64,000 nucleotides of DNA from Alphaproteobacteria bacterium (GCA_016783965.1 JADHVO010000007.1:62001-126000), one strand, 5' to 3'. Counted from the first letter of the stretch, positions 28,664-38,728 are shown. Numbers and translations are program-made. Notes: a model not told the origin generated them from the letters alone.

Positions 28664-29533
28664 TTAAGCCGCGTGGCTCCCGCCGACATAGGTGTGTGTG
28701 CCGCGCGTGAAGATCTTGTCGCCTGGCAGCAAGTCGCCCGGCTTGAACGTCGCCCCGGTCGCAAGCTTCGCATACAGCGCGGCAAAGTCCTTGTAGGTCT
28801 CCGCAAACAGTTGGTCGAAGCTCTCGATCACGAAATAGCTCTCCTGGAAATCGTCGATGCGGTACTCGGTCCGCATCACGCGCTCCAGCTCGAAGCCGAT
28901 CCGGTTGGGGGAGGGGCTTTCGACCGAATAGATCGACTCCGTCCGGCTCGACGCGATCCCCGACCCGTACAGCCGCACGCCGTCGCCCGCGCGGATCAGC
29001 CCGAACTCCACGGTGTACCAATAGAGCCGCGCCAGGTTCTTCAGCGCATGGAATTCGTTCAGCGCCCGCATGCCGCCCTTGCCGTACGCCTCCATGTAGT
29101 CGGCGAACACCGGATGCGCGAGCATCGGCACGTGCCCGAACACGTCGTGGAAGACGTCCGGCTCTTCGAGATAATCCAGTTGCGACGGCGAGCGGATGAA
29201 CTGCCCCGCCGGGAAACGCCGGTTCGCGAGGTGATCGAAGAACACCTCATCCGGCACCAGCGAGGGCACTGCCACCACGCGCCAGCCGGTCTGTTTTTCC
29301 AATCGCTCCGACAGCCGTTCGAAATCGGGAATCCGGTCGTGCTCCAGGTGCAACTTCTGCAAGCCTGTGAGGAACTCGTCACACGCGCGTCCCGGCAGCA
29401 CCTTCGACTGCCGCTCGTACAGCGTCTTCCACACACCGTGCTCGGCCGCGCCATAGCGCTCCCAGTGCTGGTGAATGGTGTAGTCCGCCCGAATCTCCGG
29501 GTGCGATTCGCGCAATTGGTCGAGCGTCTGCAT
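28664..29533 (-). CDS. phhA: Phenylalanine 4-monooxygenase
   Basis: 289 residues, typical for bacterial phenylalanine hydroxylase. The iron ligands are in DVFHDVFGHVPML (two His) and WYTVEFGL (Glu); YGSGIASSRTESIYS and the C-terminal helix region follow the family order. The enzyme converts phenylalanine to tyrosine with tetrahydrobiopterin and oxygen. The frame is open upstream, but ATG 29533 starts the family-typical MQTLDQLRESHPEIR. It is divergent from the Leu/Phe/Val dehydrogenase gene, suggesting joint control of aromatic amino acid breakdown. Confidence 0.93.
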   Translation of the reverse strand: MQTLDQLRESHPEIRADYTIHQHWERYGAAEHGVWKTLYERQSKVLPGRACDEFLTGLQKLHLEHDRIPDFERLSERLEKQTGWRVVAVPSLVPDEVFFDHLANRRFPAGQFIRSPSQLDYLEEPDVFHDVFGHVPMLAHPVFADYMEAYGKGGMRALNEFHALKNLARLYWYTVEFGLIRAGDGVRLYGSGIASSRTESIYSVESPSPNRIGFELERVMRTEYRIDDFQESYFVIESFDQLFAETYKDFAALYAKLATGATFKPGDLLPGDKIFTRGTHTYVGGSHAA

Positions 29534-29643
29534 GGCTGAACCAGACAACGCGCCAACCCCGCTGTAAAGCGTTGCCGCACGCCGTTTTTTTATTGCCCGT
29601 CCTGCGCGCGGCTCGCACCAGTCTTGCGATCCGCGCGCCGAAA

Positions 29644-29662
29644 ATCGCAACCCCATTGCGGT
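29644..29662. promoter_or_regulatory. Possible operator between phhA and the amino acid dehydrogenase gene
   Basis: Perfect dyad CGCAA-CCCCA-TTGCG at 29646-29660, extended by one further pair, in the 184-bp divergent gap. It could bind a dimeric regulator of both genes; no regulator gene is adjacent. Confidence 0.3.
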
Positions 29663-29717
29663 TCTCAGGCGGTATGGTCCCGCAACTTCGTTCACGAAGC
29701 ACGGCACTGGCGATCCC

Positions 29718-30782
29718 ATGAACGTTTTCGAATCTCCCGACTTCGATCACCACGAGGCGGTCGCATTTTTCGACGACAAGAAGACGGGCCTCAGGGCCAT
29801 CATCGCCATCCACTCCACGGCCATGGGCCCGGCCTGCGGCGGCACGCGCATGTATCCCTATGCGACACCCGATGCCGCGCTCACCGACGCGCTGCGCCTC
29901 TCGCGGGGCATGTCCTACAAGAATGCCATCGCCGACCTGCCGCTCGGCGGAGGCAAGGCAGTGATCATAGGCAATCCCGCCGCTGACAAGTCCGACGCGA
30001 AGTTCGCTGCCTTCGCCGATGCCGTGAACAGCCTCGGCGGGCGCTACATCACCGCGATGGACGTCGGCATTCTGCCGCCCGACATGCCTGTCATTGCGCG
30101 CGGCACGAAGTTCATCGCGGGCTATGACCAGCCCGGCAAGGCAGGCGGAGACTCCGGCCCCGCCACCGCGCTCGGCGTCTTCGCGGGCCTCAAGGCCGCG
30201 GTGAAGCACCGCCTCGGCACCGACACGACCAGGGATCTGCGAGTCGCGATCCAGGGCCTCGGCAAGGTCGGCATGGGCCTCGCGAAACGCCTCCATGCCG
30301 AAGGCGCCAGGCTGATCGTCGCCGACACCAACATGGCCGCGGTCAGGGAAGCGGTCGAGACGCTGCACGCCACCGCCGCGACGCCGGATCAGATCGTCAC
30401 CGTCGAGTGCGACGTGCTCTCGCCCAACGCGCTTGGCGCCATCCTGAACGACCAGACCATCCCGCGCCTGCACGCCCGCGTCGTCGCCGGCGGAGCGAAC
30501 AACCAGCTCGCGCGCGACCACCACGGCGCCATGTTGCGTGACCGCGACATCCTCTACGCACCGGACTACGTCATCAACGGCGGCGGCATCATCCGCGTCG
30601 CAGCGCAGATAGAGAACTGGAGCGACGCCGAAGTCGAGCGCCGTGTCCTGGGCATCGCCGATACGCTCAGCGCCATCTTCGCCCGCGCCGCGCGCGACGG
30701 CGAACCCACCAACCACATCGCCGACCGCATGGCCGAAGAACGCATCGCCCAGGGCCGAAAGCCCGCGAAGGCGGCGGAATAA
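29718..30782 (+). CDS. Leu/Phe/Val (Glu-family) amino acid dehydrogenase
   Basis: 354 residues. The N-terminal substrate domain has GPACGGTRMYPY and MSYKNAIADLPLGGGKAVI, with the catalytic Lys in the latter; the Rossmann domain has RVAIQGLGKVGMGLA and NGGGIIRVAAQ. The length and motifs fit leucine/phenylalanine/valine dehydrogenases, which oxidatively deaminate the amino acid to its 2-oxo acid with NAD+. The exact substrate is uncertain; the divergent phhA gene favours a role in phenylalanine or branched-chain catabolism. Confidence 0.9.
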   Translation: MNVFESPDFDHHEAVAFFDDKKTGLRAIIAIHSTAMGPACGGTRMYPYATPDAALTDALRLSRGMSYKNAIADLPLGGGKAVIIGNPAADKSDAKFAAFADAVNSLGGRYITAMDVGILPPDMPVIARGTKFIAGYDQPGKAGGDSGPATALGVFAGLKAAVKHRLGTDTTRDLRVAIQGLGKVGMGLAKRLHAEGARLIVADTNMAAVREAVETLHATAATPDQIVTVECDVLSPNALGAILNDQTIPRLHARVVAGGANNQLARDHHGAMLRDRDILYAPDYVINGGGIIRVAAQIENWSDAEVERRVLGIADTLSAIFARAARDGEPTNHIADRMAEERIAQGRKPAKAAE

Positions 30783-30788
30783 CGAAAC

Positions 30789-30812
30789 GCCCTCTCCATT
30801 CAAGGAGAGGGC
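30789..30812. terminator. Hairpin between convergent genes
   Basis: GCCCTCTCC / GGAGAGGGC, a perfect 9-bp stem with a 6-base loop (ATTCAA), 7 bp after the dehydrogenase stop and before the end of the convergent small gene. There is no long T-run, so it may be a weak bidirectional terminator or a dispersed palindrome. Confidence 0.45.
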
Positions 30813-30843
30813 GAGTGTCGTAGCTCAGGTCTTGCGTGCGCGC

Positions 30844-31083
30844 TTAGTAGGTGTGCGGCACGGCGGCGTCGCCGCGCTTCACCTTCTTCTCAGCCGCCTT
30901 CACCGCCGGGTGATCCGCCGTGGGGGCGTCGGACTCGCGTTCCTTCGGCGCGCCAACGATGTGCTTGCCGCCCGAGAAGCTCGGAGGGTCGGACGCGGGG
31001 AACGAATCTTCCATCTGCTGGTCGACCTTCTCGTCCAGCATCTTCTTCATCGCGGGGGTCTTCTTGTCGTGTTTGACAGACAT
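30844..31083 (-). CDS. Small conserved protein with DSFPASDPPS motif
   Basis: 79 residues, very polar and Lys/Asp-rich, with no membrane segment. The motif EDSFPASDPPSFSGGK is recurrent in small proteobacterial proteins of unknown function. ATG 31083 is preceded by GGAGGA. The protein looks disordered. It lies leftward next to a DUF3096 gene, and both could be stress- or envelope-related, but no direct evidence for this is visible. Confidence 0.7.
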   Translation of the reverse strand: MSVKHDKKTPAMKKMLDEKVDQQMEDSFPASDPPSFSGGKHIVGAPKERESDAPTADHPAVKAAEKKVKRGDAAVPHTY

Positions 31084-31166
31084 GGGTGTCCTCCGTTCCC
31101 AGGCCGTTTCATTCGGCCTGAGTGTAGAAAACGGGTTCCCCCGGATGTTGGTTGCGTCAACCCGTC

Positions 31167-31328
31167 CTAATGGGTCAGGCGCGTGAGCAGACTGGGGAAC
31201 AACCCCATGACGCCGACAAGGATCAGATAGATCGCGATCAGATAGTTCAGGATGCGCGGCGCAATCAGGATGAGGATGCCGAAGACCAGGGCGATCAGGG
31301 GCTGAATCACGACGGTGTCGATATGCAT
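31167..31328 (-). CDS. DUF3096 small membrane protein
   Basis: 53 residues, nearly all hydrophobic, forming two membrane helices around IAPRILNYLIAIYLILVG. This matches the DUF3096 family of tiny inner-membrane proteins of unknown role. The start is set at ATG 31328 (MHIDTVVIQPL), the usual family beginning; an upstream in-frame ATG would add a charged nine-residue lead. Confidence 0.8.
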   Translation of the reverse strand: MHIDTVVIQPLIALVFGILILIAPRILNYLIAIYLILVGVMGLFPSLLTRLTH

Positions 31329-31486
31329 GGCACGGCCTTCTTTCAATCGCGGCAATTAACGCACGAAACCCGCGATTGGCCGCATGAATTCTATGGGGCG
31401 GAAATACGGCTTCAGGTAACGAACAAAGAGCAGGCGCTGGCGCAGCTTCGGGCCGATGTGGCACGCTCGCGCCAACGGAGGACGTC

Positions 31487-32398
31487 ATGGCCACGCGCGC
31501 ATCCCGCAAGGTCGAAGCCCAGGACCTGCATCTCGACCCCAGGACCATCACCATCGACCCGCTGACCCCGGTGATCGGAGCCGAGATCGGCGGCATCGAC
31601 CTGTCGAAGCCTATTGCGCCCGAGCAGGAAGCCGAACTCCGCGCCGCCCAGGCCGCCTATCACGTGCTGGTCTTCCGCGATCAGGTCATCACCAACGAGG
31701 ACCACAAGCGCTTCGCCCGGATGTGGGGCACCCGCCTGCACGTTCATCCCTATCACGTCGCCAGGGCGCTGCCGGAGCATGCTCGCGGCGGCGGCCACAA
31801 CGAGCACGACCCCGAGATCCTGGTCGTCAAGGCCGACCAGAAATCCCGGTTCGTCGCGGGCGAGGAATGGCACACCGATGTGAGCTGCGACGTCGAGCCG
31901 CCCATGGGCTCGATGCTGTACATCACGGAGACGCCGGAGATCGGCGGCGGCGACACGCTCTTCATCTCCGCCGTGCGTGCCTATGAGGCGCTATCGCCGA
32001 TGATGCAGGACATCGTCGGCCGCATGACCGCGGTCCATGACGGCGCCAAGCCCTATGTCGGCGGCTACGGCCAGACCCCGCCGGAAGGCGGCTGGCCCAA
32101 GACCACGCACCCGATGGTCATCACGATCCCGTGGTCGGGCAAGAAGGCGCTCTACGTGAACCGCGGCTTCGTCACCCGCATCCCGGAGCTGGCGCGCAAG
32201 GAAAGCGATGCCTTCCTCGAGCTCCTCTACGGCCACATCGAAGGCCATGTCGAATTCCAGTGCCGCGTGCGCTGGAAGCCCAACACACTGGTATTCTGGG
32301 ACAACTGGTCCACGCAGCATCACGCCGTCTGGGACTACTACCCCTATTCGCGCTACGGCCAGCGCGTCTCCATCGTCAACGGCCGCCCGGCGGCATAG
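31487..32398 (+). CDS. TauD/TfdA-family 2-oxoglutarate-dependent dioxygenase
   Basis: 303 residues. The iron-binding HxD pair is His129/Asp131 in EEWHTDVSCDVEPP, and the distal His is in DNWSTQHHAVWDYY with the 2-oxoglutarate-binding Arg (YSRYGQRVS) after it. Family members hydroxylate taurine, aryloxyalkanoates, alkyl sulfates and similar compounds, releasing succinate and CO2. The substrate is unknown. The gene starts a rightward run with a DUF1428 gene, adhC and an acyl-CoA ligase gene, so action on a small organic substrate that feeds these enzymes is possible. Confidence 0.88.
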   Translation: MATRASRKVEAQDLHLDPRTITIDPLTPVIGAEIGGIDLSKPIAPEQEAELRAAQAAYHVLVFRDQVITNEDHKRFARMWGTRLHVHPYHVARALPEHARGGGHNEHDPEILVVKADQKSRFVAGEEWHTDVSCDVEPPMGSMLYITETPEIGGGDTLFISAVRAYEALSPMMQDIVGRMTAVHDGAKPYVGGYGQTPPEGGWPKTTHPMVITIPWSGKKALYVNRGFVTRIPELARKESDAFLELLYGHIEGHVEFQCRVRWKPNTLVFWDNWSTQHHAVWDYYPYSRYGQRVSIVNGRPAA

Positions 32399-32409
32399 GT
32401 GAGCGAACC

Positions 32410-32783
32410 ATGTATGTCTGCGGTCTCGTGATCCCGGTGCCGGAGGACAAGATGGAGGCCTATCGCGCGTGGGCCGACAACGGCGCGCGCTTCTTCAAGG
32501 AATATGGCTGCCTGGAGATCGTGGAGAGTTGGGAGGACTTCGTGCCGGACGGCAGGCAGACCGACTTCCGCAGGGCCGTCGCGGCCAGGGAGGGCGAGAA
32601 GATCGTTTTCGCCTGGCAGGTGTGGCCGAACAAGGAGATGTTCGCAGCCGCCGAAGAGCAGATGCACAAGGATCCGCGCATGGACAGCGCGGGCGAGCCG
32701 CCCTTCGATGCCAAACGCCTTATCCTGGGCTGCTTCCAGCCGATCGTCGCGGTGGGCCGCCGCCAGCATCACGGAGAACCGAT

Positions 32784-32787
<4 letters not shown>
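32410..32787 (+). CDS. DUF1428 family protein
   Basis: 125 residues, starting [20 protein letters not shown] with the conserved [11 protein letters not shown] block and later MFDAKRL-like motif [15 protein letters not shown]. This is the YbaA-type DUF1428 family, a ferredoxin-like alpha/beta fold of unknown function. It follows the dioxygenase gene by 11 bp. Its stop overlaps the TTG start of adhC in the sequence TTGA, so these genes should be translated together. Confidence 0.85.
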
Positions 32788-33893
<1,106 letters not shown>

Positions 33894-33914
33894 GCCGCAG
33901 CCGGGGAGGGGCAT

Positions 33915-35555
33915 GTGCTGACGCAGAGCTACTTCAGCGCGACCAGCGACAAGCCGCTGGTCTACGAGACCATCGGCGCGTGCTTCGACCGCACCGCGGA
34001 CCATTTCGGCGACCGCGACGGCCTCATCGTGCGCCACCAGAACACCAGGTGGACCTATGCCGAATACCGCCGCGAGGTCGATCGCTTCGCGGCGGGCCTC
34101 ATCTCACTTGGCATCGGGAAAGGCGACCGCGTCGGCGTCTGGGCGCCCAATTGCTACGAATGGTGCCTCACCCAATTCGCCACCGCCAAGCTCGGCGCCA
34201 TACTGGTCTGCATCAACCCGGCCTATCGCATCTACGAGCTGGAATTCGCGCTCAACAAGTCCGGCTGCGTGGCGCTGGTCACCGCGCAGAAGTATCTCAC
34301 CAGCGACTATGCCGGCATGGTTGCGGAGCTGCGCGATGCCGGAAAACTCCCGTATCTGCAACGCGTCATCGCCATGGGTGAAACGCCTCCGCCCGGCATG
34401 CTCAAATTCGCCGAAATCAGCGCGCGCGGAGACGGCCACACCGCCCAACTCGCGGGCATCGCCAAGACCCTTTCCCCGGACGACGCGATCAACATCCAGT
34501 TCACCTCCGGCACCACCGGCCAGCCGAAGGGCGCCACGCTCAGCCACTTCAACATCCTGAACAACGGCCGCATCGTCGCCGAAGGCATGCGCTTCACCGA
34601 GCGCGACCGCCTCTGCATCCCGGTGCCGCTCTACCACTGCTTCGGCATGGTGATGAGCAATCTCGCCTGCATCAGCCATGGCGCCGCCGCCGTCTTCCCG
34701 AACGACGGCTTCGATGCCGTGAAGACGCTCGAAGCGGTCCAGGCCGAACGCTGCACCGCGCTGCACGGCGTGCCCACCATGTTCATCGCCGAGCTCGAGC
34801 ATCCGCGTTTCCACGAGTTCGATCTCGCCAGCCTGCGCACCGGCATCATGGCCGGCGCGCCGTGCCCCGTTGAGGTGATGAAGCGGGTCCAGAACGACAT
34901 GCACATGAAAGAGGTGCTGATCGCCTACGGCCAGACCGAGACCTCACCGGTCAACCACCAGACCACCAAGGACGATCCGCTCGACAAGCAGGTCGAGACC
35001 GTCGGCCGCCCCGGCCCGCATCTGGAGATCAAGCTGGTCGACGAGCTGGGTGCCGTCGTCCCCATCGGTCAGCCCGGCGAGATCTGCTGCCGCGGCTATT
35101 CGGTGATGCAGGGCTATTGGGACGAACCGGGCAAGACCGCCGACACCGTCGACAGCGCCGGCTGGCTGCACTCCGGCGACCTCGGCGTGATGGACGCCGA
35201 CGGCTACACCCGCATCGTCGGCCGGCTGAAGGACATGATCATCCGCGGCGGCGAGAACGTGTACCCTCGCGAGGTCGAGGAGTTCCTCTTCACCCATGTC
35301 GCGGTGGCCGAGGTGCAGGTCTTCGGCGTGCCCGACCGCAAATACGGCGAACAGGTCTGCGCCTGGATCAAGCTCCGCCCCGGGCACAGCCCGACCGAGG
35401 AAGACATCCGCACCTTCTGCAAGGACAAGATCGCCCACTTCAAGGTGCCGCGCTACGTCCGCTTCGTGGAGATCATCCCCATGACCGTCACCGGCAAGCC
35501 GCAGAAATTCAAAATGCGCGAAGCGATGGTGGCTGAGTTGCGACCCGACGGTTAG
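33915..35555 (+). CDS. AMP-forming acyl-CoA synthetase
   Basis: 546 residues, GTG start with a GGGGAGGGG ribosome-binding site. The AMP-binding motif is [58 protein letters not shown] and the C-terminal catalytic Lys in [11 protein letters not shown] are all in place. It activates a carboxylic acid, probably a medium- or long-chain fatty acid, to its CoA thioester. It lies 21 bp after adhC. With the oxidative cluster downstream it could complete a pathway from alcohol to acyl-CoA. Confidence 0.92.
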   Translation: MLTQSYFSATSDKPLVYETIGACFDRTADHFGDRDGLIVRHQNTRWTYAEYRREVDRFAAGLISLGIGKGDRVGVWAPNCYEWCLTQFATAKLGAILVCINPAYRIYELEFALNKSGCVALVTAQKYLTSDYAGMVAELRDAGKLPYLQRVIAMGETPPPGMLKFAEISARGDGHTAQLAGIAKTLSPDDAINIQFTSGTTGQPKGATLSHFNILNNGRIVAEGMRFTERDRLCIPVPLYHCFGMVMSNLACISHGAAAVFPNDGFDAVKTLEAVQAERCTALHGVPTMFIAELEHPRFHEFDLASLRTGIMAGAPCPVEVMKRVQNDMHMKEVLIAYGQTETSPVNHQTTKDDPLDKQVETVGRPGPHLEIKLVDELGAVVPIGQPGEICCRGYSVMQGYWDEPGKTADTVDSAGWLHSGDLGVMDADGYTRIVGRLKDMIIRGGENVYPREVEEFLFTHVAVAEVQVFGVPDRKYGEQVCAWIKLRPGHSPTEEDIRTFCKDKIAHFKVPRYVRFVEIIPMTVTGKPQKFKMREAMVAELRPDG

Positions 35556-35562
35556 CCACAAC

Positions 35563-35662
35563 TGTCATGGCCCGCTGCTGCGGGCCACCCAGGTGACGTC
35601 TATACACATCTGGGAGGTTCGCGGCGCACCACCTGGATGGCCCGCTGCTGCAGGCCATGACA
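35563..35662. repeat. Pair of inverted REP-like palindromes
   Basis: Two 33-bp arms, 35563-35595 and 35630-35662, are inverted copies with about three mismatches, beginning TGTCATGGCC and ending GGCCATGACA. Each arm contains its own palindrome (TGGCCCGC-TGCT-GCGGGCCA in the left, one mismatch in the right). The 34-base centre includes TATACACATCT. It lies between the acyl-CoA ligase and nuclease genes, which converge here. Confidence 0.85.
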
Positions 35663-35676
35663 ACAAAGAGCGCGAG

Positions 35677-36636
35677 CTACTTCCCCTCCTTCGGCACCGG
35701 CACCGCCGCAATCGCGCGCAGCAAATCCGCCATGCGATAACCCGCCAGCGCCATCCGCCGCTCCGACACGTCCGCGACAAGCTTCGAATAGTCCGCGGTT
35801 ACCGCCGGCGCGCTCGCGTCGTTGGCCATGCCCGTCTTCAGGCTGGCCGGATAGGCGCGCGAGGCTGCCAGCGCGTGGCTCTCCGCCGCCCAGTGCGCGA
35901 AGTCGAACCGGTTGCCCGCACTGATCTCCGTCAGCGAAGCGCGCGGCAGCCGCTTCTCCAGATCGCCGGCGAGCGCGCGGATCGTCGCAGGATCGGCGCT
36001 CTTGTTCACGCGGTCGTCCCAGTACCAGTGCAGGCTCACCGTCGCCTTGACCTCCGGATCGAACACGTACTGCCGCGTTCCTTCCGCATCGCCCTGCGGA
36101 TAGGCCGCCGAATACAGCGTCGAGGTATGTAGCGGCTGATGGATGTCACCCGCGATGTGCATCACCCAGCACAGCGCCAGCGCGCGGTCCGCTACCGGCG
36201 CCAGCGGATCGGACGCCTCCAGGAACGCCAGCCGCAGCGCCTCGACCGCCTGACCCGATCCCGCCGCTTCCGGCGGCAGCGGCTTCGGCGCACCCGTGCC
36301 CGCCGTTCCCGTCGCATAATAGTGCCAGGTCGGATGATCGAACGGCGTCTGCCGCTGGTCGTCCGGCCAGCGCGCGCACTGCATCATCAGCCGCAGGATG
36401 CGCTCGTCGCCGGTCGAACGCTCCGCCGCCACCTGGAACGGCCCGTGGTCGGGATGGTGATCGAGCAGCGCGGCAATCGTCTCCGCTGCCGCATGATCGT
36501 GAGCGATCAGGTCGTCGAACGCGATCGCCGCCGTCAACATGTGCCCTGGCCGCGTCCACGCCGCCGCCGGAGAAGCGCCCATCACAGCAGCGCCAAGCAA
36601 CAACGCGCCCGCGGCGCACCGTGTGATCGAAGTCAT
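35677..36636 (-). CDS. S1/P1 nuclease family protein, exported
   Basis: 319 residues. A signal peptide of about 25 residues ends in PAAA, leaving a mature N-terminus WTRPGH, as in P1 nuclease where the terminal Trp binds zinc. Further zinc ligands appear in HPTWHYYA and in WVMHIAGDIHQPLHTS. The enzyme should cleave single-stranded nucleic acids or act as a phosphodiesterase/nucleotidase in the periplasm or outside the cell. It is leftward and convergent with the acyl-CoA ligase gene. Confidence 0.88.
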   Translation of the reverse strand: MTSITRCAAGALLLGAAVMGASPAAAWTRPGHMLTAAIAFDDLIAHDHAAAETIAALLDHHPDHGPFQVAAERSTGDERILRLMMQCARWPDDQRQTPFDHPTWHYYATGTAGTGAPKPLPPEAAGSGQAVEALRLAFLEASDPLAPVADRALALCWVMHIAGDIHQPLHTSTLYSAAYPQGDAEGTRQYVFDPEVKATVSLHWYWDDRVNKSADPATIRALAGDLEKRLPRASLTEISAGNRFDFAHWAAESHALAASRAYPASLKTGMANDASAPAVTADYSKLVADVSERRMALAGYRMADLLRAIAAVPVPKEGK

Positions 36637-36967
36637 GGTTGTCCTCTCGATAGCAAGTGGCCAAATCTGAGAGCCGACATTCGCATCCACGTGACAGCCC
36701 CGCGCACCTTGAACCGCCCTGCCGCCCCTCCCACATAGGAGCGAGGTACTGCGTCCAGGTCGGCCAACGCCTCGCCCGCCCGGACGGGCCCCCCACCACA
36801 TTTTTTGTGGTTCGAATACAAAAATGGCCAGTTCGTGAAAACGAATATCAAGATATTGCGGGTTCCTGATATTCACCACTACATCTAGATAGCCACACTT
36901 GCGGTCATTGATCTAAGTCAACGCCCGTTGACATCGGTTCGGGTAGCGGGCAGCGTGTCATCTGGAA
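36637..36967. promoter_or_regulatory. 331-bp divergent regulatory region between nuclease and TetR genes
   Basis: No gene is seen. The central part (about 36790-36900) is AT-rich and full of dyads: ACCACA-TTTTT-TGTGGT at 36793-36809, TTCGT-GAAA-ACGAA near 36833-36846, and GAATATCA / TGATATTC at 36843-36850 and 36867-36874. These could be operators for the TetR regulator. A TTGACA at 36928-36933 may be a -35 box, but no good -10 box follows. Confidence 0.45.
36908..36921 (+). promoter_or_regulatory. FNR/FixK-like binding site upstream of the TetR gene
   Basis: TTGATCTAAGTCAA fits TTGA-N6-TCAA, the core of FNR/FixK-family boxes, and differs from TTGAT-N4-ATCAA at one position. It is 46 bp before the TetR start codon. 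If used, it would tie the oxygen-dependent oxidation cluster to oxygen level. No FNR-type gene is in the window. Confidence 0.45.
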
Positions 36968-37555
36968 ATGACAAACGTCGTCGCCCTGGCCAACGACCGC
37001 GCGCCGCGCAAGCGCGACGCTGAGGCAACGCGCGCCGCGATCCTCGCCGCCGCCAAGGAGCACTTCGCCAGATCCGGTTATGACGGCACCTTCCTGCGCG
37101 GGATAGCCGCCGACGCCGGTGTCGATGCGGCGCTGATCAACCGCTATTTCGGCGGCAAGGACGGCCTGTTCCAGGCGGCGCTCAAGGACTCCATCGCGCC
37201 CGACGCGATCTCGCAGTGGTCGCGCGAGAGCTTCGCGCACGATGTCGCCACGATGATGGCCGGCCATGCGCACCAGCATGCCGAGCGTGCGCATTCGTTT
37301 CAGTTCCTGCTGCGCGCCGCGACCAGCCCGGTGACCGCACCGTTGCTGAACGTCGCGGTGCAGGAGCGTTTCATGGGCCCGATCCGCGACTGGATCGGCG
37401 GCGAGGATGCCGAAGCCCGCGCCCGCGTGCTCGCCTCGGTGTTCATCGGCCTTCTGGTCGAACGGCTCATCCGCGACGAACCGCTGGCAGGGCGCGAACG
37501 CGAGGTCTTTATCGAACGCACGGCGGCCGTGTTGCAGTCGCTTGTGGAAAAATAA
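36968..37555 (+). CDS. TetR/AcrR-family transcriptional regulator
   Basis: 195 residues. The N-terminal helix-turn-helix domain is ATRAAILAAAKEHFARSGYD followed by LRGIAADAGVDAALINRYFG, typical for TetR repressors; the C-terminal 120 residues form a ligand-binding helical domain of the kind common in regulators of fatty-acid and xenobiotic genes. It stands first in the rightward cluster (29 bp before the first diiron gene), so autoregulation and control of the P450 genes is likely. Confidence 0.9.
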   Translation: MTNVVALANDRAPRKRDAEATRAAILAAAKEHFARSGYDGTFLRGIAADAGVDAALINRYFGGKDGLFQAALKDSIAPDAISQWSRESFAHDVATMMAGHAHQHAERAHSFQFLLRAATSPVTAPLLNVAVQERFMGPIRDWIGGEDAEARARVLASVFIGLLVERLIRDEPLAGREREVFIERTAAVLQSLVEK

Positions 37556-37584
37556 CGCAACGGAATACAGGCGCGGAGGACATC

Positions 37585-38715
37585 ATGGCAGACGGAAACA
37601 TCACCAAGGACATTGTATATGAAGCCGTCGCTCCCGACGACTTCGAGTCGATGATCGAGCTCGACCGCTACGAGAAACGCTCGACCGCTTTCGACAAGAT
37701 CATCTCCGCCACCCACGATCACTTCTGGGATCCGCTCGACAAGAAGTACATCGACTTCGACGAGCCGTTCGACATCGAGCACGTGCAGATGATGCCCGAT
37801 GAGCAGATCTTCCAGCTCCAGATCCCGTATGTGCGCGATCACCTGGTGAAGACGGGCCAGAAGGTGAAGTTCGCCAACGAGATGCAGCTGTGGTCGTTCT
37901 CGTCGATCCTCCACGGCGAGCAGGGTGCGCTGAATCTTTCCGCCTCGCTCTGCCATGTGCTGAAGGACCAGGGCGCGCAGGAATACGCCGCCAACCAGAC
38001 GCGCGAGGAAGCGCGTCACGTCACGGCGTTCGCGAAATACATCAAGTCGCGCTGGGGGCGTCCCCGGCCCTGCGGCACGGTGCTGAAGGCGCTCCTGGTC
38101 GACATCATCTCCGCGCCGGAGGTCTACAAGAAGATCATCGGCATGCAGATGCTGGTCGAAGGCCTTGCGATGGGCGCGTTCGCGACCGGCTACAAGTACA
38201 ACCAGGACCCGCTGGCCAAGAAGCTGTTCCAGCTCGTGATGACGGATGAAGCCTTCCATCACAAGTTCGGAAAGATCTGGGCCGATCGCACCATCCCGCG
38301 CATGTCGGAAGACGAGCGCAATGTGGTGGAGGACTGGGCGGCGCACTGCTTCCAGTCGCTGGTGATGAACCTCGGTTCGCCGCAGCAGCAGGCGGAGATG
38401 TATGCCTCCTTCGGCCTCGACCCGCAGAAGGTCATCGCCGGCCTGATGGAGATTCGCTCCGAAGCCCGCACCCGCGAGCGCCTGCGCGAGTCGACCAACA
38501 TATTCCGTGTACTGATCAAAACGCTGGTCAAGGCCGGTCTGGTCACCGACCGTACCAAGCCGTTCTATGCCAACTACGTGGACATGGACGAGCTGAAGTC
38601 GGAAGGCGACCGCATGGTCGGCGACGACATCGCGGAGGAGGGCATCGCCTATCTCCAGACGATCAACTTCAAGGATCGTTCGAACGCCGCCGCGATCAGG
38701 ATCGCCGCGGAATAA
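37585..38715 (+). CDS. Ferritin-like diiron protein (paralogue 1 of the CYP153 cluster)
   Basis: 376 residues. Six ligands of a carboxylate-bridged diiron site can be read in order: Glu112 (LHGEQGAL), Glu142 and His145 (REEARHVTAF), Glu192 (MLVEGLAM), and Glu222 and His225 (TDEAFHHKFG). The two Glu-to-ExxH spacings are both exactly 30 residues, as in four-helix-bundle oxygenases, desaturases and R2-like proteins. So oxygen activation, not iron storage, is the likely chemistry. The substrate is unknown. GGAGGA precedes ATG 37585. No membrane segment. The paralogue at 42795 flanks the other side of the P450 genes. Confidence 0.82.
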   Translation: MADGNITKDIVYEAVAPDDFESMIELDRYEKRSTAFDKIISATHDHFWDPLDKKYIDFDEPFDIEHVQMMPDEQIFQLQIPYVRDHLVKTGQKVKFANEMQLWSFSSILHGEQGALNLSASLCHVLKDQGAQEYAANQTREEARHVTAFAKYIKSRWGRPRPCGTVLKALLVDIISAPEVYKKIIGMQMLVEGLAMGAFATGYKYNQDPLAKKLFQLVMTDEAFHHKFGKIWADRTIPRMSEDERNVVEDWAAHCFQSLVMNLGSPQQQAEMYASFGLDPQKVIAGLMEIRSEARTRERLRESTNIFRVLIKTLVKAGLVTDRTKPFYANYVDMDELKSEGDRMVGDDIAEEGIAYLQTINFKDRSNAAAIRIAAE

Positions 38716-38728
38716 CCTCTGACAGGTC

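Noticed and set aside
31455-31472. Sigma-54-like sequence TGGCACG upstream of the TauD gene
   Set aside because: The second half (CGCCA in place of TTGCA) fails the conserved GC element and spacing, so it is probably chance.
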